DNA from: Actinomycetales bacterium
Lineage (GTDB): Bacteria; Actinomycetota; Actinomycetes; Actinomycetales; Dermatophilaceae
Length of the DNA: 32,675 nucleotides
Assembly: GCA_012729695.1 (NCBI GenBank)
Contig: JAAYCP010000046.1
Span: forward strand, 1 to 32,675
Direction: 5' to 3'
The notes beneath the pieces are model-generated. The model searched no databases, was not told the DNA's origin, and saw only the letters and a list, made by a program, of their open reading frames with translations. Shown here piece by piece: positions 23,046 to 31,268 of the stretch (position 1 is its first letter; each line of letters starts with the position of its first letter). The position numbers were made by a program, and so were the translations under genes.

Positions 23046-23417
23046 TCAGTCCATGAGTGCTGGCAGCTCGTACTTCGGCTGGTAGATCATGATCGGATCG
23101 GCCCCGCCCGGCACCTCGACCTCGGTCGTCAGCCCGAACCCGTCGTCGCGGATGTCGCGGAGGAAGACCGCGCCCCGCTCGGTGAGCGTCCTGACCGTGG
23201 CCTCGATGTCCTCACAGGTCAGGGAGATCTCGTGGTGCCGGTTCGTCGACCAGCCCTCACTCGCGGTGGGGTGGACGCCGAGCTCGCTCGGTCCGGTGCG
23301 GAAGATGAGCCAGCCGTGGCCGGTATCGACATAGGGGAACTCCAGGACGTCGCGGAAGAACGCGCGGGCGGCTTCCGCGTCATCGACGTAGATGATCGTG
23401 TGCATCGCCGTGAACAT
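23046..23417 (-). CDS. VOC-family (glyoxalase/dioxygenase fold) protein
   Basis: A 123-aa vicinal-oxygen-chelate protein with both beta-alpha-beta-beta-beta modules: MHTIIYVDDAEAARAFFRDVLEFPYVDTGHGWLIF and HHEISLTCEDIEATVRTLTERGAVFLRDIRDDGFGLTTEVEVPGG. Candidate metal ligands are the His near the N-terminus, the HHEIS histidines and a late Glu. Members range from glyoxalases to antibiotic-binding proteins; this one is not assignable further. I chose the ATG at 23417 (MFTAMHTI); a TTG nine bases upstream is possible. It is divergent from the CoA-transferase gene, with a 54-bp gap between starts. Confidence 0.9.
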   Translation of the reverse strand: MFTAMHTIIYVDDAEAARAFFRDVLEFPYVDTGHGWLIFRTGPSELGVHPTASEGWSTNRHHEISLTCEDIEATVRTLTERGAVFLRDIRDDGFGLTTEVEVPGGADPIMIYQPKYELPALMD

Positions 23418-23471
23418 GCATGCCAACCTAACGAGGGTGGGCCGAGCGCGCGCGGCATACAGTGGCTGGTG

Positions 23472-24845
23472 ATGACCGGAACCCCGACTGACGCCCTGCT
23501 CACCGAGGTGCTGCCTCTTCTCGAGCTCGATGAGCGGTACGCCTCAGCCCATGTGCTCATCCAGCCCGGCAACGGTCTGCCGTCGCGACTGGCGACGAAC
23601 GCGCTCGCCTGCGGTTCCGTCGCCGCGGCCGGGCTGAGTGGTCTCGCCCTGCAGGGCGGCCCGCAGGTGGTCGTCGACCCGCGCCAGGTCTCGGTCGCCT
23701 TCCGCAGCGAGCAGCTGACCAGCATCAACGGTCGCCAGGTTGGGGCCTTCGCTCCCCTCAGCGGCTTCTTCCGGGCCGCGGACGGCTGGGTGCGCACGCA
23801 CGCGAACTACGAGCACCACCGCAGCCGTCTCCTCGAGGTCCTCGGTCTGCCCGAGGACGCCGGCCCGGAGCACCTCGCGGCCGAGGTCGAGGGTATGCCG
23901 GCGCAGGTCGTCGAGGACGAGGTCACCGCCGCGGACGGCGTGGCTGTGCGGGTGCGCCAGACGGACGAGTGGCGTGCGTCCGAGCCGGGCCGCGCGGTGG
24001 ACGAGGAGCCGCTCATCCACCGGCGCATGGTGGCCGAGGCGCCGCCGGTGCAGGCGCCCTACCGACCCAAGGTGCTCGACCTCACCCGCGTCATCGCCGG
24101 TCCGGTGGCGACCCAGATGCTCGGCTTCCTCGGAGCGGATGTCCTGCGGGTCGACAGCCCCGACCTGCTCGAGCCGCACGACCAGTACACGCTCGTGAGC
24201 GGTGACAAGCGCTCCACCCTCCTCGACCTGCGCAACCGTACGGACCGCGCGACCTTCGACGACCTCCTCTCCCACGCCGATGTCCTCGTCACCGGGTACC
24301 GGAGTGGTGCGCTCGACGAGTACGGCCTCTCGCCGGAGGAGGTGGCGCTGCGGCACCCGCACCTCGTCCACGGCTTCCTCAGCTCGTGGGGGACCAGTGG
24401 TCCGTGGAGCGGGCGACGGGGCTTCGACTCCGTCGTCCAGGCCGCCACGGGGATCTCGATGGTGGAGTCCCCCGACGGGGAGCGCCCCGGAGCCCTACCG
24501 GCCCAGGCGCTCGACCACTCCACCGGCTACCTCCTCGCTGCCGGCATCCTCAGCGCACTGCGGGCGAGGGCCTTCAACGGCGGGGTGTGGCGGGTCTCGA
24601 CCTCCTTGGCCCGGACCGCCCACTGGCTCCTCGACCAGGCACCTGACGAGGAGCCCGGCCACCTCGTGACCAACCCCGAGGGCTTCGAGCAGATCGTCCG
24701 GGGCGAGATCGGGCTCATCGTCACGAGTCGCCCGGCCCTGACCATCGGCGAGCGGGACTCCTTCTCCCGCTTCGGCGGACTCTGGGGCGCCGACGAGCCG
24801 TTCTGGGAGGACGACCCCGCCGCTCCGGCGGCCCAGCGCGACTGA
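23472..24845 (+). CDS. Family III (CaiB/BaiF) CoA-transferase homologue with divergent N-terminal half
   Basis: A 457-aa protein. The C-terminal part (about 195-440) is a standard CaiB/BaiF CoA-transferase start: PKVLDLTRVIAGPVATQMLGFLGADVLRVDSP, DKRSTLLDLRN, ADVLVTGYRSGALDEYGLSPEEV and GFDSVVQAATGIS. The likely CoA-carrying catalytic Asp is D348 in QALDHSTGYLLAAG. The first 190 residues (LACGSVAAAGLSGLALQGGP, GFFRAADGWVRTHANYEHH) look like the second half of another CaiB-like domain, a circular or duplicated layout seen in some actinobacterial members. It would move CoA between carboxylic acids; the donors are unknown. ATG 23472 (or GTG 23469) was chosen from the MTGTPTDALLTEVLP start; the ribosome site is weak. 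Confidence 0.88.
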   Translation: MTGTPTDALLTEVLPLLELDERYASAHVLIQPGNGLPSRLATNALACGSVAAAGLSGLALQGGPQVVVDPRQVSVAFRSEQLTSINGRQVGAFAPLSGFFRAADGWVRTHANYEHHRSRLLEVLGLPEDAGPEHLAAEVEGMPAQVVEDEVTAADGVAVRVRQTDEWRASEPGRAVDEEPLIHRRMVAEAPPVQAPYRPKVLDLTRVIAGPVATQMLGFLGADVLRVDSPDLLEPHDQYTLVSGDKRSTLLDLRNRTDRATFDDLLSHADVLVTGYRSGALDEYGLSPEEVALRHPHLVHGFLSSWGTSGPWSGRRGFDSVVQAATGISMVESPDGERPGALPAQALDHSTGYLLAAGILSALRARAFNGGVWRVSTSLARTAHWLLDQAPDEEPGHLVTNPEGFEQIVRGEIGLIVTSRPALTIGERDSFSRFGGLWGADEPFWEDDPAAPAAQRD

Positions 24846-24895
24846 CGCTCGCGCGACCCGGGGCCGTCGATAGGTCTCGGTTCGATCACGGTCAC

Positions 24896-24949
24896 TTGAC
24901 GACCCGGGATCCCCGGGTTACGTTCCTGACACCTGAATCACCTGTCAGG
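24896..24949 (+). promoter_or_regulatory. Promoter of the transporter operon with two palindromic operator candidates
   Basis: TTGACG (24896-24901) fits a -35 box; a weak TACGTT (24919-24924) sits 17 bp downstream. The spacer itself is a perfect inverted repeat ACCCGGG-ATC-CCCGGGT (24902-24918). Directly after comes a 25-base near-palindrome, CCTGACA (24925-24931) and TGTCAGG (24943-24949) around an inner TGA-A-TCA, with 10 of 12 pairs matching. Placement across the promoter core suggests repression. The operon's own TetR protein (31265-31903) is the natural candidate ligand-responsive binder (inference). Confidence 0.6.
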
Positions 24950-25026
24950 TTCGTGATGGCACAACGCTGTGCTCGGTGCGCCAGCTCGAACACAAGGGGC
25001 TCTTCCAGCACTGAAAGGCATGACAC

Positions 25027-26262
25027 ATGCGGATCCACTCCACGCTCGTCGCCGCGGCAGCCGCCTCGGCGCTCGCGCTCACGGCCTGCGCGCCGAGCCC
25101 GACCGACTCCGACACCGGGGACACCGAGACGGGCACCACCACCACGACCACCGAGGACGCCGCTGCCGAGGCCGTCCCGGTTACCGTCGGGATGCTCACC
25201 TCGCTCACCGGCCCGCTTGCCGCCTACGGCGCGGCCTACCAGTCCGGCTTCGAGGCCGGCTGGGACTACGTCACCGAGGGCACCGGTGAGCTCGACGGCT
25301 TCGACGTCACCTTCTCCTGGGTCGACGACCAGGGCAACCCGGACACCGCGGTCACCCAGTTCAAGGACCTCGTCGGTCAGGGCGTGAACATCATCGCCGG
25401 CACCGCCGCCTCGGGCATCGCCGTCCAGCTCGCCGAGCAGGCGGCTCAGAACGAGACGCTCTACATCTCCGGCCCGGCCGCGACCGACGCGATCACCGGC
25501 ATCAACGAGTTCACCTTCCGTTCCGGCCGCCAGACCTACCAGGACGTCGCAACGGCCGGCACCTTCCTCGACGACATCTCGGGCAAGAACGTCCTCGTCT
25601 TCGCCCAGGACAACGCCTTCGGGCAGGGCAACGTCGCCGGTGTCGAGGCCGTCCTCGGTGGGGCAGGCGCGGAGGTCTCCTCCGTCCTCGTCGCGGAGGA
25701 CGCCACGGAGTTCACGCCGTTCGCGACCCAGATCATCAACGCCGCCCCGGACCTGGTGTTCGTCGCCTGGGCCGGCGCGACGACCGGCGCCATGTGGGAG
25801 GCCCTCGGCCAGCAGGGTGTCTTCGAGGAGACCACCGTCGTCACCGGCCTCGGTGACGTGGCCTCCTACCAGGCCTACGGCGAGGCGAGCGAGCAGCTCA
25901 ACTTCCTCAACCACTACTTCGGTGGCGCTGCCGGAACCGACGCCGAGGCGGCGATGATCTCCTTCCTCGAGGGCAAGGGTGAGCAGGCCGACCTGTTCAG
26001 CCCCGACGGCTTCCTCGCCGCGCAGATGGTCGCGCTCGCCATCTCCGAGGGTGGCGGCACGGACGTCCAGTCGATGATCGACGTCCTCGAGGGTGCCTCG
26101 ATCGACTCGGTCAAGGGCACCGTCGAGATCCGCGCCGAGGACCACGCGGTCCTGCAGGAGATGTACCAGGCGCGGCTCACCGCCGGTGACGGTGGCCAGT
26201 ACGCCCCCGAGCTCATCGCCACCGTGGACGCGGCGGACGTCGCTCCTCCGGTCGCCGGCTGA
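25027..26262 (+). CDS. ABC transporter substrate-binding lipoprotein (Leu/Ile/Val-binding type)
   Basis: A 411-aa periplasmic-binding-type lipoprotein of the HAAT family (Peripla_BP_6). The signal sequence ends in the lipobox LTAC with C21 as lipidated cysteine; a Thr/Asp/Glu-rich linker (residues 25-45) follows. The domain reads VTVGMLTSLTGPLAAYGAAYQSGFEAGWDYV, DQGNPDTAVTQFKDLV, VNIIAGTAASGIAVQLAEQA and TFRSGRQTYQDVATAG, as in amide/urea/aromatic-acid binders of this class. It is anchored outside the membrane and delivers substrate to the permease pair downstream. GAAAGG is the ribosome site. Despite the family name the ligand need not be an amino acid; the synthetase and dehydrogenase downstream suggest a carboxylic acid. 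Confidence 0.94.
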   Translation: MRIHSTLVAAAAASALALTACAPSPTDSDTGDTETGTTTTTTEDAAAEAVPVTVGMLTSLTGPLAAYGAAYQSGFEAGWDYVTEGTGELDGFDVTFSWVDDQGNPDTAVTQFKDLVGQGVNIIAGTAASGIAVQLAEQAAQNETLYISGPAATDAITGINEFTFRSGRQTYQDVATAGTFLDDISGKNVLVFAQDNAFGQGNVAGVEAVLGGAGAEVSSVLVAEDATEFTPFATQIINAAPDLVFVAWAGATTGAMWEALGQQGVFEETTVVTGLGDVASYQAYGEASEQLNFLNHYFGGAAGTDAEAAMISFLEGKGEQADLFSPDGFLAAQMVALAISEGGGTDVQSMIDVLEGASIDSVKGTVEIRAEDHAVLQEMYQARLTAGDGGQYAPELIATVDAADVAPPVAG

Positions 26263-26290
26263 CGGAACACCAAGCCGAGGGACTGCACAC

Positions 26291-27046
26291 ATGACCGACC
26301 GACCCGCGCTCGCCCTGGAGGGCATCGGCCTGCAGATCGGTGGCGCGACCATCCTCCGGGATGTGAGCCTCACCGTCGCAGAGCACGAGATGCTCGGCGT
26401 CATCGGCCCCAACGGGGCCGGCAAGACGACGCTGTTCAACATCGTCTCGGGCGTCTACACCCCGACGAGCGGCCGCGTGCTGCTCGCAGGGGAGGACGTC
26501 ACGAGGATGCCCATCCACCGGCGTGCGCGGGTCGGCCTCGGTCGCACCTTCCAGACCTCCAGCGTCTTCCCTGGACTCACCTCCCTGGAGAACGTCCGCC
26601 AGGCCGCCCAGGCCCGGCTCGGCGCGGCGACCTCGCCGTTCCGTTTCCCCCGGCCCACCGACGAGGCGACCACTGCGGCCCATGAGTACCTGCGCGAGGT
26701 GGACCTCGCGCACCACGCGGGCACCAAGGCCGGGGTGCTGTCCCACGGCGACAAGCGCAAGCTCGAGATCGCCATGCTCCTCGCGACCGACCCCCGCGTC
26801 ATCCTCCTCGACGAGCCGATGGCCGGCGTCGGCTCCGGCGATGTCCCCGCTCTCGTCGAGGTCATCCGCCGCCTGCACCGCGGCGGACGGACCGTCCTGC
26901 TCGTCGAGCACCACATGGAGGTCGTCCTCGGCCTCGTCGACAAGGTCGCGGTGCTCCACCACGGCGAGCTCCTCGCCGTCGACACCCCGGAGGCGATCAT
27001 GGCCAACCCGACCGTGCAGAGCGCCTACCTGGGCGAGGCCGTCTGA
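26291..27046 (+). CDS. livG: ABC transporter ATP-binding protein, LivG-type
   Basis: A 251-aa ATPase of the HAAT (branched-chain amino acid-type) importer. Walker A is GPNGAGKT (39-46), the Q-loop region GRTFQTSSVFPGLTSLENV, the signature LSHGDKRKLEIAMLLATDP and Walker B VILLDEPMAGV, then H-loop LVEHHMEVVLGLVDKVAVL. All are intact, and the LSHGDKRK form is normal for LivG. It works on the cytosolic face with the LivF-type partner. It starts 28 bp after the binding-protein gene and its stop overlaps the next ATG (TGATG). Symbol by family only; substrate may differ. Confidence 0.93.
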   Translation: MTDRPALALEGIGLQIGGATILRDVSLTVAEHEMLGVIGPNGAGKTTLFNIVSGVYTPTSGRVLLAGEDVTRMPIHRRARVGLGRTFQTSSVFPGLTSLENVRQAAQARLGAATSPFRFPRPTDEATTAAHEYLREVDLAHHAGTKAGVLSHGDKRKLEIAMLLATDPRVILLDEPMAGVGSGDVPALVEVIRRLHRGGRTVLLVEHHMEVVLGLVDKVAVLHHGELLAVDTPEAIMANPTVQSAYLGEAV

Positions 27047-27804
27047 TGGCTTCGACCACCCAACCGATCCTCCGGGTCGAGGGACTGTATGCGCGCATCA
27101 GCGGCCAGCAGGTCGTCGAGGACGTCTCGTTCTCGGTCGCGCCCACCGGTGTCACCGCCCTGCTCGGGCGCAACGGTGTCGGGAAGTCCTCGACGATCAA
27201 GGCGATCCTCGGGATCATCGAGCGCGACGGCACCGTGGAGTTCGACGGAGAGCGGATCGACGGCCTGCGCACCGATCGCATCGTTCGGCGCGGCATCGCC
27301 TACGTCCCCGAGGACCGCGAGGTCTTCGCCTCCCTCACGGTCGAGGAGAACCTCACGCTCGCCGTGCGCCAGGCCGAGCCGAACCGGGCTCTCGTCGATG
27401 AGTTGTTCCCCGAGCTGCGGACCCGCTCGCAGCAGGCGGCCGGCACCCTCTCCGGCGGCCAGCAGCAGATGGTCTCCCTCGCTCGCGCGCTGCTCAACGA
27501 CAACCGGCTCATCCTCGTCGACGAGCCGACCAAGGGGCTCGCCCCCAAGCTCGTCTTCGACGTCGCCCGCGTGCTGAAGGCCGCGGCCGAGACCTCTCCG
27601 ATGCTCCTCGTCGAGCAGAACCTCACCGTCGTGCGCGAGCTCGCCCAGGACGTCGTCGTCCTCTCCGGTGGACGGGTCGTCCACCGGGGCCCCGCGGCCG
27701 AGTTCCTCGACGACGAGCGGCTCGTCGAGCGCCACCTCGGCGTTGCGGGAGCCGAAGACCACCACACCCCAGAGGGATCCGGCCCCGACGGAGGAGCCCG
27801 ATGA
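27046..27804 (+). CDS. livF: ABC transporter ATP-binding protein, LivF-type
   Basis: A 252-aa second ATPase of the HAAT importer. Walker A is GRNGVGKSS (41-49), followed by IAYVPEDREVFASLTVEENL, the signature LSGGQQQMVSLARALL and Walker B LILVDEPTKGLAPKLV, then LVEQNLTVVRELAQDVVVL. PEDR and EQN are typical of LivF proteins. The C-terminus has a short hydrophilic tail (EDHHTPEGSGPDGGAR). It begins within the LivG stop (TGATG) and its own stop overlaps the permease start by ATGA, so translation of the four transporter genes is coupled. Confidence 0.93.
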   Translation: MASTTQPILRVEGLYARISGQQVVEDVSFSVAPTGVTALLGRNGVGKSSTIKAILGIIERDGTVEFDGERIDGLRTDRIVRRGIAYVPEDREVFASLTVEENLTLAVRQAEPNRALVDELFPELRTRSQQAAGTLSGGQQQMVSLARALLNDNRLILVDEPTKGLAPKLVFDVARVLKAAAETSPMLLVEQNLTVVRELAQDVVVLSGGRVVHRGPAAEFLDDERLVERHLGVAGAEDHHTPEGSGPDGGAR

Positions 27805-28679
27805 ACACCGTCATCCTCCTGCTCATCACAGGCGTCGGCCTCGGCGCGCTGTACTTCCTCGTCGCCAGCGGGCTGTCCCTCATCTACGGCCTCATGCACG
27901 TCCTCAACTTCGCCCACGGCGCGTTCCTCACCCTCGGTGGCCTCCTCGGTTGGGAGGTCGGACGCCGAGTGGGCGACGGCACGTGGGCCGGGCTCATCGT
28001 CTCGATGCTCGTCGGCATGGCGGTCGGCGCCCTCTTCGCGGTCGTCACCGAGCTCGTCTTCATCCGCCGGCTCTACAACCGGCACATCGAGCAGGTGCTC
28101 GTCACGGTCGGACTCGGCATCGCCTCGGTCGCGCTCTTCGAGGGCATCTGGGGCACCGACGCGATCATCACGAACAAGGTGCCGTGGCTGCGGGGGACGA
28201 CCACCGTGCTCGGCGCCCGGATACCCAACCACATCTGGCTGCTCATCTCCGTGGCCGCCCTCGTCCTCGCGGCGATCGTCCTCTTCCTCCGCTACACCCG
28301 CTACGGCCTCATCATCCGCGCCGGGGTGGAGAACCGGACGATGGTCACCGCGCTCGGCATCGACGTGCGCAAGTCCTTCACGCTCGTCTTCGCCATCGGC
28401 GGCGCCGCGGCCGGTCTCGGCGGCGTCCTCGCGAGCGTCTACTACGGCAACGTCTCCGCCCACCAGGGTCAGTCGATGCTCATCTACGCCTTCATCGTCA
28501 CCGTCATCGGTGGACTCGGCTCGCTCACCGGGGCGGCGATCGCCTCGGTCCTCGTCGCCGTGCTCCAGCAGTTCGCGAACTTCTATCTCGGCGGGACCGG
28601 AGACCTCATCATCGTCCTCGCCCTCGCCGGCGTCCTCCTCGTGCGACCGAGCGGCCTCATGGGAAGGAAGCTGTCATGA
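27801..28679 (+). CDS. livH: Branched-chain amino acid-type ABC transporter permease, LivH-type
   Basis: A 292-aa integral membrane protein with about eight hydrophobic segments. LivH marks are GLGALYFLVASGLSLIYGLMHVLNFAHGAFLTLGGLLG at the N-terminus, the cytosolic coupling segment RYTRYGLIIRAGVENRTMVTALGIDVRKSF and AFIVTVIGGLGSLTGA near the end. It forms half of the translocation pore with the LivM-type protein. It overlaps its neighbours on both sides by ATGA. Compared with Escherichia coli LivH the length is normal (about 300 aa). Confidence 0.93.
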   Translation: MNTVILLLITGVGLGALYFLVASGLSLIYGLMHVLNFAHGAFLTLGGLLGWEVGRRVGDGTWAGLIVSMLVGMAVGALFAVVTELVFIRRLYNRHIEQVLVTVGLGIASVALFEGIWGTDAIITNKVPWLRGTTTVLGARIPNHIWLLISVAALVLAAIVLFLRYTRYGLIIRAGVENRTMVTALGIDVRKSFTLVFAIGGAAAGLGGVLASVYYGNVSAHQGQSMLIYAFIVTVIGGLGSLTGAAIASVLVAVLQQFANFYLGGTGDLIIVLALAGVLLVRPSGLMGRKLS

Positions 28680-29740
28680 GCCGGATCAAGATCGTCCTCG
28701 GCGCCCTCCTCGTCCTGTTCGCCGCACTGCTCCCGCGGCTCAACCTCAGCATCCCGGGGGTCCTGCCCGGACCCACCTACACGCCGGGCACGCTCCAGAT
28801 CCTGGCCTACGCGTTCCTCATCGCCGCGCTCGCGCTGAGCTACCACCTCGTCTTCGGCGTCGCCGGGCTGCTCTCCTTCGGTCACGCGCTCTTCTTCGGT
28901 GCGGGCGCCTACGGTCTCGCAATCATCCTGCGCCGCCTCCTCCCCGCCGAGCTGCCCCCGGGCACCGGCCTGCTCATCGCCGTCCTGCTCACGCTTGCGC
29001 TGTCCTTCGTGGTCGCGACGGTCGTCGGCTCGGTCGCCCTGCGGGTCACCGGCATCACCTTCGCCATGGTCACCCTCGCCTTCGCCCAGGCGATGAACGT
29101 CCTCGTCCGCCGCAACACCGGCGGGATCACCGGCGGCGAGGAGGGTGTCTCGGTCACCTCGGCCATGGTCCCGAGCTTCCTCATCGGGGTGCGGAACTCG
29201 GCGAACCTGTACTGGATCGCCCTGGCCATCCTCGTCGTGGTCTACCTCGGGACCCTGTGGATCGAGCGCAGCCGCATCGGCACCGTCGCCGCCGCGGCCC
29301 GGGAGAACGAGCTCCGGGTCCGGGTCCTCGGCCTGCGGCCCTACACCGTCCGGCTCTTCGTCTTCACGGCTGCCGGCGTGCTCGCCGCGATCGCCGGCAT
29401 GGGCATGGTGCTCCTCCAGTCCGGTACGACGCCGCGGGTCACCTCCGCGGACTTCACGCTCACCATCCTCGTCATCGTCGTCCTCGGCGGCGTCGGCTAC
29501 CGGTGGGGCGCCATCGTCGGCGGGATGATCTACACCCTGCTCGACAAGCGTCTCTCGGACCTCGCCTCGTCCGACCTCATCGCCTCGCTGCCCGGCGTGC
29601 TGCGGGTGCCGCTGTCGGAGCCGGTCTTCATCCTCGGCATGGTCTTCGTCCTCGTCGTGATGTTCATTCCCGGTGGCATCGCCGGTCTGGCCGAGCGGAT
29701 CAGGCCGCAGACGGAAGAATCGGCGCATGGTCAACGCTGA
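28676..29740 (+). CDS. livM: Branched-chain amino acid-type ABC transporter permease, LivM-type
   Basis: A 354-aa membrane protein, second pore subunit. LivM-type segments: ILAYAFLIAALALSYHLVFGVAGLLSFGHALFFGAGAYGLAI, GSVALRVTGITFAMVTLAFAQAMNVLV, the coupling loop RSRIGTVAAAARENELRVRVLGLRPYTVRLFVF and TLTILVIVVLGGVGYRWGAIVGGMIYTLL. The ATG overlaps the LivH stop (ATGA). Its last 14 bases overlap the start of the acyl-CoA synthetase gene, tying the transporter to the catabolic gene in one transcript. Confidence 0.93.
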   Translation: MSRIKIVLGALLVLFAALLPRLNLSIPGVLPGPTYTPGTLQILAYAFLIAALALSYHLVFGVAGLLSFGHALFFGAGAYGLAIILRRLLPAELPPGTGLLIAVLLTLALSFVVATVVGSVALRVTGITFAMVTLAFAQAMNVLVRRNTGGITGGEEGVSVTSAMVPSFLIGVRNSANLYWIALAILVVVYLGTLWIERSRIGTVAAAARENELRVRVLGLRPYTVRLFVFTAAGVLAAIAGMGMVLLQSGTTPRVTSADFTLTILVIVVLGGVGYRWGAIVGGMIYTLLDKRLSDLASSDLIASLPGVLRVPLSEPVFILGMVFVLVVMFIPGGIAGLAERIRPQTEESAHGQR

Positions 29741-31268
29741 CGGACTGCACACCCTGGGCCGGTGGACCACCGACCGGGCCAGGATCGCCGGAGACAGCAC
29801 CGCGGTCGTCGACCGCGGCGTGGCGTTCACGTATCGCCAGCTCGAGGACCGGGCGGGCGCACTCGCCACCCGCCTCGTCGAGGCCGGCTACCGGCGCGGC
29901 GACGTCATCGCCTCGCTGTCGGGGAACTCGGTCGACCACATCGTCCTGTTCTTCGCCTGCGCGAAGGCGGGTCTCGTCCTCGCACCGCTGTCGTGGCGGC
30001 TCACGGGCACCGAGCTCGCCGAGCAGGTCACGCTGGTCCGGCCGGCTGCCCTCCTCGCCGAGACCGTGTATGCGGGACTCGCCCGGGACTGCCTGGCCCG
30101 CACCGACGCGCCGGTCACCTTCGCCGAGCTCGGCGAGGTGGGCGTGGAGAGCGAGACGCCCGGCCCGCGCATACGCCCGGCGACCGTGTCCACCCAGCCC
30201 GAGCCGGTCCGCGACGACGACCCGCTCCTCCTCATCCTCACGTCCGGCACCAGCGGTCGGAGCAAGGCCGTGGTCCTCACCCATGCCAACTGCCACTGGA
30301 CGAACGAGTCGCTGAACCGGGTGCTCTCGCTGTCCGAGCGGGACGTGATCCTGGCGGTGATGCCGCAGTACCACGTCGGCGGGTGGAACGTGCAGCCGCT
30401 GCTCACACTCCGCGTCGGCGGCACGGTCGTCCTCGAGCGCCGGTTCGAGCCGGGACGCGCGCTACGACTCATCGAGGAGCACCGCGTGACGGTGATGATG
30501 GGCGTGCCGACGAACTACCTGCTCATGGCCCAGCACCCCGAGTTCCTCCACACCGACCTCACCTCACTGCGGATCGCCGTCACCGGTGGCGGTCCCGCTC
30601 CGGTGCAGCTCCTGCGACTCTGGCACGACCGCGGTGTGGCGCTCACCCAGGGCTACGGCCTGAGCGAGGCCGGCCCCAACGTCACGTGCCTCCCGGTTGC
30701 CGAGGCGGCGAGTCACGCAGGCAGCGTGGGCTACCCCTATCCCTTCGTCGAGGTCGCCCTCCTGACCGACGACGGGCAGATCACGACCGGCACCGGCGAG
30801 GGCGAGGTCCTCGTCAAGGGGCCCGCCGTCATGGCCGGCTACCTCCACGACGAGGCGGCCACCGCCGCCGCCTTCCTCGACGGCTGGCTGCGCACCGGGG
30901 ACCGCGCACGCCGCGACGCCGCAGGGCGCACGACGATCATCGACCGGATCAAGGACATCTTCATCTCCGGAGGCGAGTCGGTCGCGCCGGTCGAGATCGA
31001 GGCCGCGATCCTGGAGCACCCGGATGTCGCCGAGGTCGCAGTTGCCGGCGTCCCGGACGAGAAGTGGGGTGAGCGGGCCGTCGCGTGGGTGGTCCGGCGG
31101 AGCGGCACCCGACTGACCGCTGACGAGGTCAAGGACCACGCCGCTGCCCGGCTGGCCGCGTTCAAGGTCCCGCGTGACGTCCTCTTCGTCGACCACATCC
31201 CGAGGTCCGCCGCCGAGAAGCCGCTGCGTCGGGAGCTCGTCGCCGCGTTCACCGAGGGGCGGGCATGA
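29727..31268 (+). CDS. AMP-dependent acyl-CoA synthetase/ligase (ANL superfamily)
   Basis: A 513-aa adenylate-forming enzyme that would activate a carboxylic acid with ATP and CoA. The P-loop motif is LILTSGTSGRSKAVVLTH (about 168-185; the usual TTGxPKG is varied but keeps Lys), then YHVGGWNV, YGLSEAGPNVT, LRTGDRARRD, DRIKDIFISGGESVAPVEIE and the C-terminal catalytic lysine K498 (SAAEKPLRREL). Both domains are complete. The fit is best to fatty/aryl acid-CoA ligases; substrate not determinable. The ATG at 29727, 14 bases inside LivM, was chosen over a longer frame because it has GGAAGA 7-10 bases upstream. Co-transcription implies that the imported compound is its substrate (inference). Confidence 0.92.
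   Translation: MVNADGLHTLGRWTTDRARIAGDSTAVVDRGVAFTYRQLEDRAGALATRLVEAGYRRGDVIASLSGNSVDHIVLFFACAKAGLVLAPLSWRLTGTELAEQVTLVRPAALLAETVYAGLARDCLARTDAPVTFAELGEVGVESETPGPRIRPATVSTQPEPVRDDDPLLLILTSGTSGRSKAVVLTHANCHWTNESLNRVLSLSERDVILAVMPQYHVGGWNVQPLLTLRVGGTVVLERRFEPGRALRLIEEHRVTVMMGVPTNYLLMAQHPEFLHTDLTSLRIAVTGGGPAPVQLLRLWHDRGVALTQGYGLSEAGPNVTCLPVAEAASHAGSVGYPYPFVEVALLTDDGQITTGTGEGEVLVKGPAVMAGYLHDEAATAAAFLDGWLRTGDRARRDAAGRTTIIDRIKDIFISGGESVAPVEIEAAILEHPDVAEVAVAGVPDEKWGERAVAWVVRRSGTRLTADEVKDHAAARLAAFKVPRDVLFVDHIPRSAAEKPLRRELVAAFTEGRA

Noticed and set aside
23472..24040. N-terminal half of the CoA-transferase homologue as a third deletion-damaged gene
   Set aside because: The frame is continuous and the unusual layout fits a divergent half-domain seen in this family, so no lesion is needed to explain it.
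27668..30315. Very long open frames in other phases across the permease genes (690 and 792 codons)
   Set aside because: They overlap well-supported LivF, LivH and LivM genes and are Arg/Ser/Pro-rich, typical of out-of-frame reading in high-GC DNA.
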